Positions 23,888-32,669 of a DNA stretch of 33,335 nt are shown piece after piece (position 1 is the stretch's first letter; each line of letters begins with the position of its first letter). The notes below the pieces were generated by a model. It saw only the letters and a list, made by a program, of their open reading frames with translations, ran no database searches and had not been told where the DNA came from. Position numbers and translations under genes: made by a program. Source of the DNA: Nitrospira sp. bin75. GTDB lineage: Bacteria > Nitrospirota > Nitrospiria > Nitrospirales > UBA8639. The stretch covers positions 1 through 33,335 of the forward strand of contig MPMZ01000033.1 in the NCBI GenBank assembly GCA_002238765.1, read 5' to 3'.

Positions 23888-24163
23888 GGCTGTTCCTCCT
23901 GTGAAAGTTGGTGAATGGAAAAGTAACGTCCTGTTTTTTTGTAAAAGCAAGGAACGTGCCAGAGAGAACGGAACATGAATGATTCGGCGAACCCGTTGAT
24001 TGCTAAAGAGTTTTTGCTCATGGGTTTTTGCGGGGCCAGTAAAGGGTGGTTCCGAGAAACAGAAAGGACTGTCCACTGCGGGAGGCGGGGGTGTATCTTC
24101 AGGTGTCGGGTCGGAGAAGTCTTTGTGAACGAGACCGGCAGGGCGAGTACGACCCCGCAGTGG

Positions 24164-25705
24164 TCATTGAGTCGACGTGAAGCCGTAAATGTCCCCGATT
24201 TTGGTCCGGAGGTATAACAGGAACGGTTCGACACTCAGCGTCTGACCGGTGATCCGGTGCAGGAGATCGGTGGCTGAATATTGCCTCCCGCACTGGTGGA
24301 TATTGTGATTCAGCCACGCTTTGAGTGAGAGCAGGTGGCCGCGTTGGATTTCGATTTCCAGTCCGGGGATGTCTTGAAGGGCCTGCTGAAAAAACATGGA
24401 TGCGTAGAGGTTGCCCAAGGTATACGTGGGAAAGTAGCCCAATGCTCCAAGAGACCAATGGACGTCCTGCAGGACCCCGTCGGCGTCCCGTTCGGGGACA
24501 ATCCCGAGATATTCCTGCATCTTTTCCCGCCACAGACCGGGCAGGTCCTTGACTGGAACCCGTTGTTCAATCAGGGCCAACTCGATGTCAAAGCGCACCA
24601 TGATGTGGAGGTTGTAGGTGACTTCATCCGCTTCCACCCGAATCAGGGACGGGTTCACCTTATTCAAGGCGGCATGGAACGCGTCCAGGGAAACCGTCCC
24701 GAGTTGTGCCGGAAAATATTGTCGAAGCAAGGGCAGAAAATGCGTCCAAAAAGCCTTTGACCGCCCGACGTTGTTCTCCCACAACCGTGATTGGCTTTCA
24801 TGAATGCCGAGAGAAAGCGACTCGCCCAAGGGGGTGCCGTAGTGCTCCTGGGGCAGGCCCTGGTCATAGAGACCGTGTCCGCCCTCATGGATGCAACTGA
24901 ACAGGCAGGAGGGAAGATCTTTTTCAAAGACGCGCGTCGTCACGCGGACGTCGGTCGGGTGAAACGCCGTGGTAAAGGGGTGGGCCGAGAGATCCAGCCG
25001 TCCCCGGTTGAAGTCGTAGCCCATGCCGTGGAGCACCAGTTTCCCGAACGCGATCTGCTGCTGTTCCTCGTAGGCCTGAAACAGGATCCGGTCGTCCGGC
25101 TGAGCGGCTTCGCGGACGTGTCGCAACAATTCGAGCAATCCATGACGAAGCGAGGCGAACAACGGTTGGAGTTGGGCAAGAGTGGCTCCGGGTTCATAGG
25201 TATCCAGGAGTGCGTCGTACGGGGAACCGTCGTACCCCACGTGGCCGACCTCTTCGACCTTCAAAGCGATCACGTTCTGCAGGTTGGGAAGAAAGTGCAT
25301 GAAGTCATTACGCCGGCGTGCCTCGGCCCACACCTGCTGGGCCAGGGAACATTCGCGTTCCAGGCGATTGACGAAATCGGATGGGAGTTTTTTGGCCCTG
25401 CTGAAGTCCCGCCAGGTTTCCCGAAGGAGGGCCTTGGATGCGTCGTCGAGCCCGTCGGCATCGGCGTTCGCCAAGCCGGTCGCCGGATCGATATGGTGCA
25501 ACAGGAGGTCTTCGGTCTCCGGGGAGACGAATTTGGCGTGGGCCAGGGTCTGAAGCGTGGCAATTTGCTCGGCACGGGTTTGCCCTCCGCCGGCCGGCAT
25601 ATAGGTTTCCTGATCCCAGGAGAGCAGGGCAGCGGCATCCTTGAGATGTCGTATCTCAAGGAGCCGGGATTTCAAGGCGGTCAGATTGTGCGTGGAGTCC
25701 GGCAT
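24164..25705 (-). CDS. carboxypeptidase Taq (peptidase family M32)
   Basis: This is a 513-residue cytosolic metallocarboxypeptidase that trims C-terminal residues from peptides. The zinc motif HEGGH is at 273-277 (CIHEGGHGLYDQGLP), with the family motif GIHESQSRLWENNVGRS after it. The N-terminus (LKSRLLEIRHLKDAAALLSW, DQETYMP) is characteristic. Length matches the family (about 500). The start at 25705 follows AGGAGAGGAAACGTCC; the open frame upstream to 26413 is only the antisense of the O-methyltransferase gene. Divergent from that gene. Confidence 0.95.
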   Translation of the reverse strand: MPDSTHNLTALKSRLLEIRHLKDAAALLSWDQETYMPAGGGQTRAEQIATLQTLAHAKFVSPETEDLLLHHIDPATGLANADADGLDDASKALLRETWRDFSRAKKLPSDFVNRLERECSLAQQVWAEARRRNDFMHFLPNLQNVIALKVEEVGHVGYDGSPYDALLDTYEPGATLAQLQPLFASLRHGLLELLRHVREAAQPDDRILFQAYEEQQQIAFGKLVLHGMGYDFNRGRLDLSAHPFTTAFHPTDVRVTTRVFEKDLPSCLFSCIHEGGHGLYDQGLPQEHYGTPLGESLSLGIHESQSRLWENNVGRSKAFWTHFLPLLRQYFPAQLGTVSLDAFHAALNKVNPSLIRVEADEVTYNLHIMVRFDIELALIEQRVPVKDLPGLWREKMQEYLGIVPERDADGVLQDVHWSLGALGYFPTYTLGNLYASMFFQQALQDIPGLEIEIQRGHLLSLKAWLNHNIHQCGRQYSATDLLHRITGQTLSVEPFLLYLRTKIGDIYGFTSTQ

Positions 25706-25861
25706 GGACGTTTCCTCTCCTAGTGTAATGTACCAAGGCAGGCGGACTGTACAAAGCGCCACCATTGAATGCAAGGTGGCAGGCGAACATGGTACAGATA
25801 ACGGGAAAAGCTGATTCGACGCTATCCCTTCATGATGGAACACGCGAGAAAGGAGAGACAG

Positions 25862-26521
25862 ATGAGAGAATTGGTCGCGCCGGATATTGAAGCCTATGCG
25901 GAGGCGCATTCGATGCCGGAGTCCGACGTCTGTCGCCGGCTTCGAGAGGAAACCTATCGTTCCGTAGAACTTCCGCAAATGGTAGTCGGCCCGTTGGAAG
26001 GGGCGTTCTTGAAAATGATGGCGACGTTGGTGGAGGCCAAATCCGTGCTGGAAATCGGCACGTTTACCGGGTATGGCGCCCTTTGTTTTGCCGAGGCGTT
26101 GCCCGAAGATGGAACCGTCATGACGTGCGATATTGATGCCGAAACCACCGAGCTTGCCAAACGGTATTGGACCCAAAGTCCGGCCGGCGGAAAGATTGAA
26201 TTGCGGCTTGGGCCGGCCCTTGAGACAATGCAAACACTTGAAGGTGCGTTCGATCTGATTTTTATTGATGCGGATAAAATGAACTACTTGAATTATTATC
26301 AACGCGGGCTGGAATTGTTGTCTCCGAAAGGCGTCATGCTCATTGATAACGTACTTTGGAGTGGAGAGGTACTCAAACATCCGTCCCCGGACGGGGCGAC
26401 GGAGACCCTGCAAGAGTTGAATCGAAGCGTGGCCGCCGATTCGCGCGTGACGGCTGTATTGGTGACCATCAGGGATGGCATATTGGTTGTCCGTTGCAAC
26501 GGCAACACGCGTCTGCCATAA
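25862..26521 (+). CDS. SAM-dependent O-methyltransferase
   Basis: This is a 219-residue class I O-methyltransferase of the caffeoyl-CoA/catechol type. SAM motif I is VLEIGTFTGYGAL, followed by MTCDIDAETTELAKRYW. The metal site is DLIFIDADKMNYLNYY with IDNVLWSGEV. The start at 25862 follows AAGGAGAG by about 5 bases; the ATG at 25832 is not favoured. The substrate is unknown; bacterial members usually methylate small catechols. Single gene, divergent from the M32 peptidase. Confidence 0.92.
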   Translation: MRELVAPDIEAYAEAHSMPESDVCRRLREETYRSVELPQMVVGPLEGAFLKMMATLVEAKSVLEIGTFTGYGALCFAEALPEDGTVMTCDIDAETTELAKRYWTQSPAGGKIELRLGPALETMQTLEGAFDLIFIDADKMNYLNYYQRGLELLSPKGVMLIDNVLWSGEVLKHPSPDGATETLQELNRSVAADSRVTAVLVTIRDGILVVRCNGNTRLP

Positions 26522-26763
26522 GCCGCAATGGACGAATAATTTCGGGGCGACTGTTGCTCTAAGTACCCGACCCCAAGGGTATTTCCCTCACTAGATTTTG
26601 TGGTCTAAGTCACCAAACCCCTATGCCCCAAAGATAGGCAAATTGGTCAACGTTGCCTTCTGTACGATACATTTTTTTACATGACAAAACTAATCCACAA
26701 TGTTGTCCCCAATTTTGGTGGATGCCTGACTTGGCAACCTAAGTTTATAACAAATACAATATG

Positions 26764-26785
26764 TTACGTTAACTTGTTTACGTAA
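26764..26785. promoter_or_regulatory. TTACGT-N10-ACGTAA palindrome
   Basis: A 6-bp perfect inverted repeat with a 10-base spacer lies in an AT-rich stretch, spaced like a dimeric regulator site. No promoter or gene is clearly tied to it. Confidence 0.35.
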
Positions 26786-26939
26786 TGAACAATAAGTACC
26801 TGTGAGCAGGTAGTGGTTGACTCGCCGGATCGCACTCTCTTTTCAGAGACCGGGAGAAGGTCAGTGTGACGAAACCTTAACCGGGACGTAACCCGGAAGT
26901 AACATACACCGAATGCCCGCTTGTAGCAGACGGGAAGAC

Positions 26940-26962
26940 GATTCAGAGAAAGGAACTGAATC
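26940..26962 (-). terminator. hairpin just after the stop of the small gene
   Basis: GATTCAG (26940-26946) pairs with CTGAATC (26956-26962). On the - strand it starts two bases past the TGA of the 80-residue gene and is followed by GTCTTCCC. The T-run is poor, so the terminator call is tentative. Confidence 0.4.
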
Positions 26963-26964
26963 GG

Positions 26965-27207
26965 TCAACGGGGTGCAGGGAAATGACAATTGCTGGTAAG
27001 ACTCGGAAGTTCGCAGTCCAACAATTTTCGGAGTTCGAACTCGGCGCCTCCTCGAAACCGTTCGGCCTCCTGCTCGTCCGGGAAAGGACCATAGACTCGT
27101 GGATCGAGAAAGCTGCAGGATACGCGAACGAACCATCGAGTTTGTCCCTCCTGCTGGTGTTGTTTAAACACCGCGACTTCCTTTTCAATGGTGCCTCGAC
27201 TTGCCAT
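26965..27207 (-). CDS. small hypothetical protein
   Basis: This is an 80-residue protein with AAAGGAGG 6-7 bases before the ATG, which decides the start. The core TRWFVRVSCSFLDPRVYGPF followed by PDEQEAERFRGG reads like a small cytosolic alpha/beta fold in which a loop precedes a helix. There is no signal peptide or membrane segment, and I do not recognise the family. The 150 bases upstream are AT-rich with a palindrome (27330-27347), suggesting its own regulated promoter. Confidence 0.72.
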   Translation of the reverse strand: MASRGTIEKEVAVFKQHQQEGQTRWFVRVSCSFLDPRVYGPFPDEQEAERFRGGAEFELRKLLDCELPSLTSNCHFPAPR

Positions 27208-27563
27208 AACGTGCCTCCTTTCATGTGGAAACAGCTATGTTCTTCTCTACGATCATCATGAATCATCGAACCTGATGCAGCATCTTTCTCCTACTGAGAT
27301 GCCTTTCTACTATGATGCCAACTCATCATTTGGAATAATCATTCCAACTACACTATACCCCTATATTTTATATTTTTCAATTAATTATTAAATCCATATG
27401 CTGTAGCCGTAAAAATTATAGGCATATATATTGATTTATATTGTCTTTTCAAGGGCTTGGGACAAGTTTTCTTATGAGAAAGAGTGAGACCTCCCGGGGC
27501 AAAGCCCGTAAATGCCTTGTGCTGCCGACAGAAAGTGTTGGGACGGCCGGTGAGAAATGCAGA
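27208..27563. other. AT-rich gene-free region
   Basis: No credible gene is present. TTGGAAT-AATC-ATTCCAA at 27330-27347 is a perfect 7-bp palindrome with a 4-base spacer. It is followed by a very AT-rich stretch (27350-27460), suitable for a promoter of the leftward small gene. Confidence 0.5.
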
Positions 27564-28136
27564 CTAGCGAAGCATCCGGTAGCGAAAGCAATCAGTCGTA
27601 TGATCGTTGACCATGCCGATGGCTTGCATGAACGCATAGCAAATCGTCGAACCGACGAATGAGAACCCCCGGCGTTTCAGATCCTGACTGAGGGCATCGG
27701 AGACCGGCGTTTGACAGGGAACGTCTTGGGGAGAATTCCACCGATTGCGAATCGGCCGCTCTTCGACGAATTGCCAAATATACTTGTCAAAGCTGCCGAC
27801 TTCCTTTTGAACGAGAAGAAAGGCCCGTGCATTCGAAACGGCCGCTTGAATTTTGAGTCGATTTCGAATGATACCGGGGTTGTTTAACAGAGCCCGCACT
27901 TTTCGTGCGTCGTACTTGGCGATTGCAGCCGGGTCAAAATGATCAAAGGCCGTTCGAAAGGCCTCGCGTTTTTGCAGAATCGTATTCCAGCTCAATCCGG
28001 CTTGAGCACCTTCAAGGATGAGAAATTCGAATAACCGCCGGTCGTCGTGTACGGGAACGCCCCATTCGCGATCATGGTACTGAATCAGGAGCGTCCTGGT
28101 TGCCCAGGAACATCGTGTGGGTGAGGGCCGGCTCAT
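27564..28136 (-). CDS. tag: DNA-3-methyladenine glycosylase I
   Basis: This 190-residue base-excision repair enzyme removes 3-methyladenine from DNA. Tag motifs include CSWATRTLLIQYHDREWGVP (Cys and His of the zinc site), FEFLILEGAQAGLSW followed by NTILQKREAFR, FVGSTICYAFMQAIGMVNDH and the closing HTTDCF that supplies the other zinc ligands. The start ATG lies 2 bases after the stop of the upstream EEP gene (TGA-CC-ATG), so the two are translationally coupled; the longer frame from 28181 is rejected. Confidence 0.95.
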   Translation of the reverse strand: MSRPSPTRCSWATRTLLIQYHDREWGVPVHDDRRLFEFLILEGAQAGLSWNTILQKREAFRTAFDHFDPAAIAKYDARKVRALLNNPGIIRNRLKIQAAVSNARAFLLVQKEVGSFDKYIWQFVEERPIRNRWNSPQDVPCQTPVSDALSQDLKRRGFSFVGSTICYAFMQAIGMVNDHTTDCFRYRMLR

Positions 28137-28138
28137 GG

Positions 28139-29245
28139 TCAGTCCAGGTCCCGGTTGTCGATCTCGATGATCACGGGGCAATGATCGGACAGTCGTCGAT
28201 AGGCGGGCGGGTATTCACCTTTGATTCGCCGGCATCCGGCGACGGCACAATAGCCGGTGACACGCGCCGACCTCGTGCGCATTTCGGTCATGTCTTTTGC
28301 GACCAGCACGTGATCCAACCACTCGCCCCGGCCACGAAAATAATGCGAGCACCGGGGCTTCGGGGAAAGATCGTCAAATCCCGGCTCTTCTTTCGCCACC
28401 ATTCGTCTGAGGTATTTCAATTCAGACCGTTGTGAATGACGATCGCCGGCGCCCATGGTGTTCAAATCGCCGAGGATGATCACGTCCCGATCCTGTTCGA
28501 GAAAGCGCGCAACCGCCGTGTCGATCCGGTTGAGGGCCGCGTGTCGCTCTCCGACCGCAGAGACCGTGGGGCCCGACTTGAGGTGAAGACCGATCACATG
28601 GAAGTCCGCACCATGCTGGTGTGTCGATTGAACGCGTGCGTAGTGGCCGGGACGGAGTCCGCCTTTGCACGGCTCTTGGGAGGACGTGGCTTTACTGTTC
28701 AAGCGCCAGAGGCTCTGCATGGTGGAAAGCGTCACCCGACTTGCATTCCACAGTACCCCCACGTGGTGACCATCGGGCCTTCCGCATGATTGCACCGACC
28801 ATTGCCAGACATCTCCCGTTTGTTGTGCAAGCGTCGTCAAGACCCGGTCCCACGCGGCGCGGGCCTCGCTGGTAGTCAAGCTCTCTTGGATGACCAGCAG
28901 ATCCGTCTGCATCCAGACAAGGGTGCACGTCAGCCATACCAGGTCGGTCGGTGCCATGGAATGATCCGGCCGATCAGGCGGGCTGCCATAAGGAAACCAT
29001 CGGATATTCCACGTCCCGACGCGAAGTGTGTCGCGCTCCGGGACGGCCATGCGCCCGCCATCCTTGACAACGCGTTCACAGTGCGTTGAAGATTTCCAAA
29101 CCAGGGCTTCTTCCTGGGAAGAGCTTTGATGCAAAGCAGGCTGAGGTGCCGCTTCAGAGGCTTCGGCCATGGCGACAAGAACGGCGTCGGTACCCCCGAA
29201 CGTTGCGACGACGATGAGGCTGAGAACCAAAGAGTAAACCCGCAT
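28139..29245 (-). CDS. exported endonuclease/exonuclease/phosphatase-family protein
   Basis: This 368-residue protein has a hydrophobic export signal (MRVYSLVLSLIVVATFGG). The EEP fold has RVGTWNIRWFP (metal-binding Asn), DLLVIQES (Glu), FHVIGLHLKSG, DVIILGDLNTM (Asp/Asn) and RLSDHCPV with the terminal Asp-His pair. It could be an exported DNase or a phosphodiesterase/phosphatase. AGGAG is 7 bases before the ATG at 29245, favoured over the ATG at 29275. It is the first gene of a two-gene unit with tag. Pairing of a secreted EEP enzyme with a cytosolic repair enzyme is unexplained. Confidence 0.88.
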   Translation of the reverse strand: MRVYSLVLSLIVVATFGGTDAVLVAMAEASEAAPQPALHQSSSQEEALVWKSSTHCERVVKDGGRMAVPERDTLRVGTWNIRWFPYGSPPDRPDHSMAPTDLVWLTCTLVWMQTDLLVIQESLTTSEARAAWDRVLTTLAQQTGDVWQWSVQSCGRPDGHHVGVLWNASRVTLSTMQSLWRLNSKATSSQEPCKGGLRPGHYARVQSTHQHGADFHVIGLHLKSGPTVSAVGERHAALNRIDTAVARFLEQDRDVIILGDLNTMGAGDRHSQRSELKYLRRMVAKEEPGFDDLSPKPRCSHYFRGRGEWLDHVLVAKDMTEMRTRSARVTGYCAVAGCRRIKGEYPPAYRRLSDHCPVIIEIDNRDLD

Positions 29246-29411
29246 CACGATCTCCTGCATACGTTGCCGATACATGCCAAACCTTGGCCGGGAAGGGTAG
29301 GGTGGACCGGCAGGCCCACTTTTGACGTTGGTTGTTGAAGTGTTGGCAACACATTATGCTGTTTCACAATCCGGTGGTCAAAAACGTCAATCATGTTGAC
29401 TGAGGTAAGCC

Positions 29412-31094
29412 ATGGCACAAACAAACGTCAATATTGAAATCGCCAATAAGGCGGTCCTCCAACCAATCGAGCAGGTGGCGCAGGAAAAAATAGGGCTCGC
29501 TCGAGAGGCCCTGGACCTTTATGGAAAATACAAAGCCAAAATTCCGCTATCGGGGCTCAACGAATTGAAGCAAAAGCCCGATGGAAAATTGATATTGATG
29601 ACGGCCATGACACCCACCCCGGCCGGAGAAGGCAAAACCACGACGTCCGTCGGCTTGACCGACGGTCTGGCGAAAATCGGGAAAAAAGTGATGGTAGCCT
29701 TGCGGGAACCGAGTTTGGGGCCCTGTTTCGGGATGAAAGGTGGCGCCTGCGGAGGCGGGTACGCCCAAGTCGTGCCGATGACCGACATCAATCTGCATTT
29801 TACGGGAGACTTTCACGCCATTACCTCGGCGCATAATCTGCTTGCGGCGATGGTGGATAACCATTTGTATTGGGGGCATGAGCCGTCCCTGGATGCCAGG
29901 CACATCAGTTGGCGGCGGATCATGGATATGAACGACCGGTCGTTACGCCAGATCGTCACGGGGCTGGGTGCCGCCGTGAACGGCTTTGCCAGGGAAGGGA
30001 ACTTCGACATCACGGCGGCCTCCGAGGTCATGGCGGTGTTGTGCCTGGCAACGGATATCCACGATCTGCAGCGACGGTTGGGGAACATCAAAGTCGGACA
30101 GACTCCGCAAAAAGGATTTGTCTTTGCCAAAGACATCAAAGCCCACGGCGCCATGACCGCGTTATTGAAGGATGCGTTCAATCCCAACCTGGTCCAGACC
30201 CTGGAATGGAACCCCGCCTTGGTGCACGGGGGGCCGTTCGGCAACATTGCGCACGGGTGCAATTCGGTCGTGGCCACGAAGGCGGCTTTGAAATTGGCGG
30301 ACTACGTCGTGACCGAGGCGGGGTTCGGGGCGGACCTGGGTGCCGAGAAATTCTTCAACATCAAATGCCGGCGAGCGGGGTTGAGGCCGGACTGCGCCGT
30401 GGTCGTGGCCACGGTCAAGGCTTTGAAGCTGCACGGCGGAGCCAATCTCAAGGAACTGGCAACGGAAAACCTCGAAGCCCTCAAACGCGGCCTGCCGAAT
30501 TTAATCCGCCACCTGGACAACGTGAAGAAATTCGGGGTGCCCGTCGTGGTGGCCGTCAATGAATTCTCGAGCGATACCAAGGCCGAATTGGAACTGGTCC
30601 ATGAGGTCTGTGCCGGTCGCGGAGTGAAAATGGCCTTGGCGAATCATTGGGCCAAAGGAGGGGAAGGCGCCGTCGCGCTGGCGGAATTGGTGGTCAAGAC
30701 GATCGAAGACGAACCCACCGGCTTTCGTCCCCTCTATTCCGACGACCTGCCGCTTGCCGAAAAAGTCCGGATCGTGTCGCGAGAGATTTATGGCGCGGCT
30801 GATGCGGACATTCCTTCAGCCGTGCTGAAACAATTCGAGGAACTGGAAAACAAGGGATATCGCCGGTTTCCCATCTGCATGGCCAAGACCCAATACAGCT
30901 TTTCAACCGATCCTGATAAAAGAGGTGCCCCCACCGGATTTACGGTCCCCATTCGAGAAGTCCGGCTCTCCCTGGGAGCGGAGTTTCTCGTCGTGTTGAC
31001 CGGCGGGATCATGACGATGCCCGGCCTGCCGCGCGTCCCGGCTGCCGAAGCCGTAGGCCTCGATACCAAGGGCGACATCGTCGGCCTGTTTTAA
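29412..31094 (+). CDS. fhs: formate-tetrahydrofolate ligase
   Basis: This enzyme makes 10-formyl-tetrahydrofolate from formate, tetrahydrofolate and ATP, feeding one-carbon metabolism and purine synthesis. It has 560 residues, the usual length. The nucleotide loop [16 protein letters not shown] is at 67-82, followed by [37 protein letters not shown] and the C-terminal [25 protein letters not shown] precedes the ATG. It appears monocistronic; no clear terminator follows before the convergent gene at 31161. Confidence 0.97.
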   Translation: MAQTNVNIEIANKAVLQPIEQVAQEKIGLAREALDLYGKYKAKIPLSGLNELKQKPDGKLILMTAMTPTPAGEGKTTTSVGLTDGLAKIGKKVMVALREPSLGPCFGMKGGACGGGYAQVVPMTDINLHFTGDFHAITSAHNLLAAMVDNHLYWGHEPSLDARHISWRRIMDMNDRSLRQIVTGLGAAVNGFAREGNFDITAASEVMAVLCLATDIHDLQRRLGNIKVGQTPQKGFVFAKDIKAHGAMTALLKDAFNPNLVQTLEWNPALVHGGPFGNIAHGCNSVVATKAALKLADYVVTEAGFGADLGAEKFFNIKCRRAGLRPDCAVVVATVKALKLHGGANLKELATENLEALKRGLPNLIRHLDNVKKFGVPVVVAVNEFSSDTKAELELVHEVCAGRGVKMALANHWAKGGEGAVALAELVVKTIEDEPTGFRPLYSDDLPLAEKVRIVSREIYGAADADIPSAVLKQFEELENKGYRRFPICMAKTQYSFSTDPDKRGAPTGFTVPIREVRLSLGAEFLVVLTGGIMTMPGLPRVPAAEAVGLDTKGDIVGLF

Positions 31095-31160
31095 GGGGAA
31101 GCTTTAATCTCTTCGAGGCTCGAACACCGCTGTTCACTTCCTTGTGCCTTTAAAGAGTGG

Positions 31161-31625
31161 TTATGAGTCAGCTTTTGCAAGTTGTCTCAAAATTTTGGAA
31201 AAGATACGAATCACTCGGTAACAACATATGACAGCCGTTGTCGTGATAAAGACCCACATCCCGGTAAAAATGACGGAAAACATCCAGCCGTTTGCATTTT
31301 CATGTAGACTCAATACCATTCCTATCCCCGTGAGAATTGTTGTGACGAATGACCAATTAACCGCCTTGACGACATATCCGACCAAATGACCATAAACGCC
31401 TCCTTGTTTTAAGCTTTTGATGACGTTTCGCTCATCTATAGACAAGATAATGGATTGTGCGGCCAAGAGAAATCCGACCGCGATGGCACTTATACTTGTC
31501 ACCACAGGGAAGAGGGCTTTAGCAGTCGAAGTTACATCGATCAGTTGATGGAAACAAAGATAGAATGTGGTTATGACAAAACTTATAACGTACGGGTACC
31601 GGCGCTCGATTGTTTCAGTTATCAT
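31161..31625 (-). CDS. four-helix membrane protein, RexB/KwaA-like effector
   Basis: This is a 154-residue protein with four transmembrane helices (about 11-29, 39-62, 80-107, 113-137) and a basic tail. From memory of lambda RexB (144 residues, four helices), the layout matches: PYVISFVITTFYLCFHQLID resembles RexB PYVIVSICYLLFRHYIPG, and a basic loop between helices 2 and 3 precedes a YG residue pair in both. RexB is a membrane ion channel that depolarises phage-infected cells. It follows the RexA-like gene by 9 bases, with AGGA before the ATG. KwaA of the Kiwa system is also a small four-helix membrane protein and an alternative relative. AT-rich codon use suggests acquisition. Confidence 0.6.
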   Translation of the reverse strand: MITETIERRYPYVISFVITTFYLCFHQLIDVTSTAKALFPVVTSISAIAVGFLLAAQSIILSIDERNVIKSLKQGGVYGHLVGYVVKAVNWSFVTTILTGIGMVLSLHENANGWMFSVIFTGMWVFITTTAVICCYRVIRIFSKILRQLAKADS

Positions 31626-31634
31626 TATGGGTCC

Positions 31635-32510
31635 TCATTGTCGTGAGAACATTTCTACTAATTCCTGCTTTCTGGAGGAGAAGGCTTCTTGAACGGCGTA
31701 TTCCCGCGCAGATGAAGAAAGAGTTCGACCAGACTTCAATTCAACTTCAATTTCCTCAACCATTCGATACTCAATCAAATCTAAAACAGACTTTTCCCCA
31801 TCCTCGGTTTTCCCTGATATTTCAAACTTATGAATAGAACTTTCTCCCTGTTGATTAGACTTTACAAACGATTGGGCAAAATCTTTGACCCATTCAAGCG
31901 ATCCTCGTTTTTTGCCCATTGAAAGCGTTAGTGTCAGGTTTGGAGATTTAAATTGATCAATTAATGCTATCATGGATTCTACGCCTTTTCCTAAGCCTTG
32001 AAAGACAGTCATATTTTCGGCACCGGCAATATTCAAAGACAGCTTCCGCACTTCTCTTATATTTGCGAGGCGTTGCAAGCCATCTTTTTGCAGAACAGGT
32101 TCAAGTTCGATTGGTGCCACAGATCCTTTTTCTCCAAAGTACCAGGCGAACACTCCGGCTGAAACCCCATAACGATTTCGTTGGATGGTAAGGACTCTAG
32201 TTGGGACATGATATAAAAAAGCAGTTTCTTCTCCAATCCCTTCATCTTTTTCGAGGTCAATAGGCGAGACTTCTCCGCTAAGTTTAGCCTTCATCGGCAA
32301 CTGATCCATACGAATTCGTATCATTTCGCCTTTCCAGCAATCTTCCGTTTGCCACGCATTTTGTAGCCTGAACGGACAAGTATTTCGGGTGACATTTCGA
32401 GTATCATCTTTAGGCGAATTATTAACAGCGTGTAAGATATGCTCGAATGAATGGGGAGAGTCATCTGGAAGGACGACTTTAAAGAAGTCCACTTTTAATT
32501 TTCTGGTCAT
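31635..32510 (-). CDS. RexA/KwaB-like sensor protein
   Basis: This is a 291-residue soluble protein (lambda RexA is 279) with no signal or membrane segment. Compared from memory with RexA, several blocks fall in the same order and spacing. DLEKDEGIGEETAFLY (85-100) resembles LADDESLGFPSFLF; IELEPVL (134-140) resembles VQIEPLM; SLEWVKDF (204-211) resembles IKKVAKDI; and a beta strand plus DGEKSVLDLIE falls where RexA has KDEAGDILTEHYL. RexA senses phage replication complexes and opens RexB. The immediately downstream four-helix gene supports such a pair. Kiwa KwaB (DUF4868) has the same general role and may be closer. Upstream lies the type I restriction specificity gene. AAGGA precedes the ATG. 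The overall similarity is low, so this is a hypothesis. Confidence 0.55.
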   Translation of the reverse strand: MTRKLKVDFFKVVLPDDSPHSFEHILHAVNNSPKDDTRNVTRNTCPFRLQNAWQTEDCWKGEMIRIRMDQLPMKAKLSGEVSPIDLEKDEGIGEETAFLYHVPTRVLTIQRNRYGVSAGVFAWYFGEKGSVAPIELEPVLQKDGLQRLANIREVRKLSLNIAGAENMTVFQGLGKGVESMIALIDQFKSPNLTLTLSMGKKRGSLEWVKDFAQSFVKSNQQGESSIHKFEISGKTEDGEKSVLDLIEYRMVEEIEVELKSGRTLSSSAREYAVQEAFSSRKQELVEMFSRQ

Positions 32511-32669
32511 AAAGGCGGTTCCTTTTCGAACGATTTCAAAGGATACTTATGCCTTCGCTAGGAGCACGTGCGATTTTTGCCTCTAGAGCAGGCTTGAGAC
32601 TTACGAGAAGCATGTACAATACTTCCGAATAATGAGTTCTGCTTTTTCGGCACCTCAATCATTGAGTCT

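Larger units (their letters stand above)
26522..26964. other. gene-free region, AT-rich then structured
   Basis: No gene is visible. 26640-26790 is AT-rich and contains the inverted repeat TTACGT-N10-ACGTAA (26764-26785), an operator-like or promoter-proximal palindrome. 26800-26962 is GC-richer with a run of small stem-loops: CCTG-tgag-CAGG, GACC-gggagaa-GGTC, CCGGG-acgtaa-CCCGG and GATTCAG...CTGAATC. This could be a structured transcript on either strand or the 3' tail of the gene at 26965. Confidence 0.45.

Noticed and set aside
25706-26413. Long N-terminal extension of the M32 carboxypeptidase frame
   Set aside because: It is the antisense of the O-methyltransferase gene; the conserved M32 N-terminus and ribosome site are at 25705.
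29909-30562. 217-residue + strand ORF inside formate-tetrahydrofolate ligase
   Set aside because: It is an out-of-frame shadow of fhs; Gly/Arg-rich translation without family motifs.
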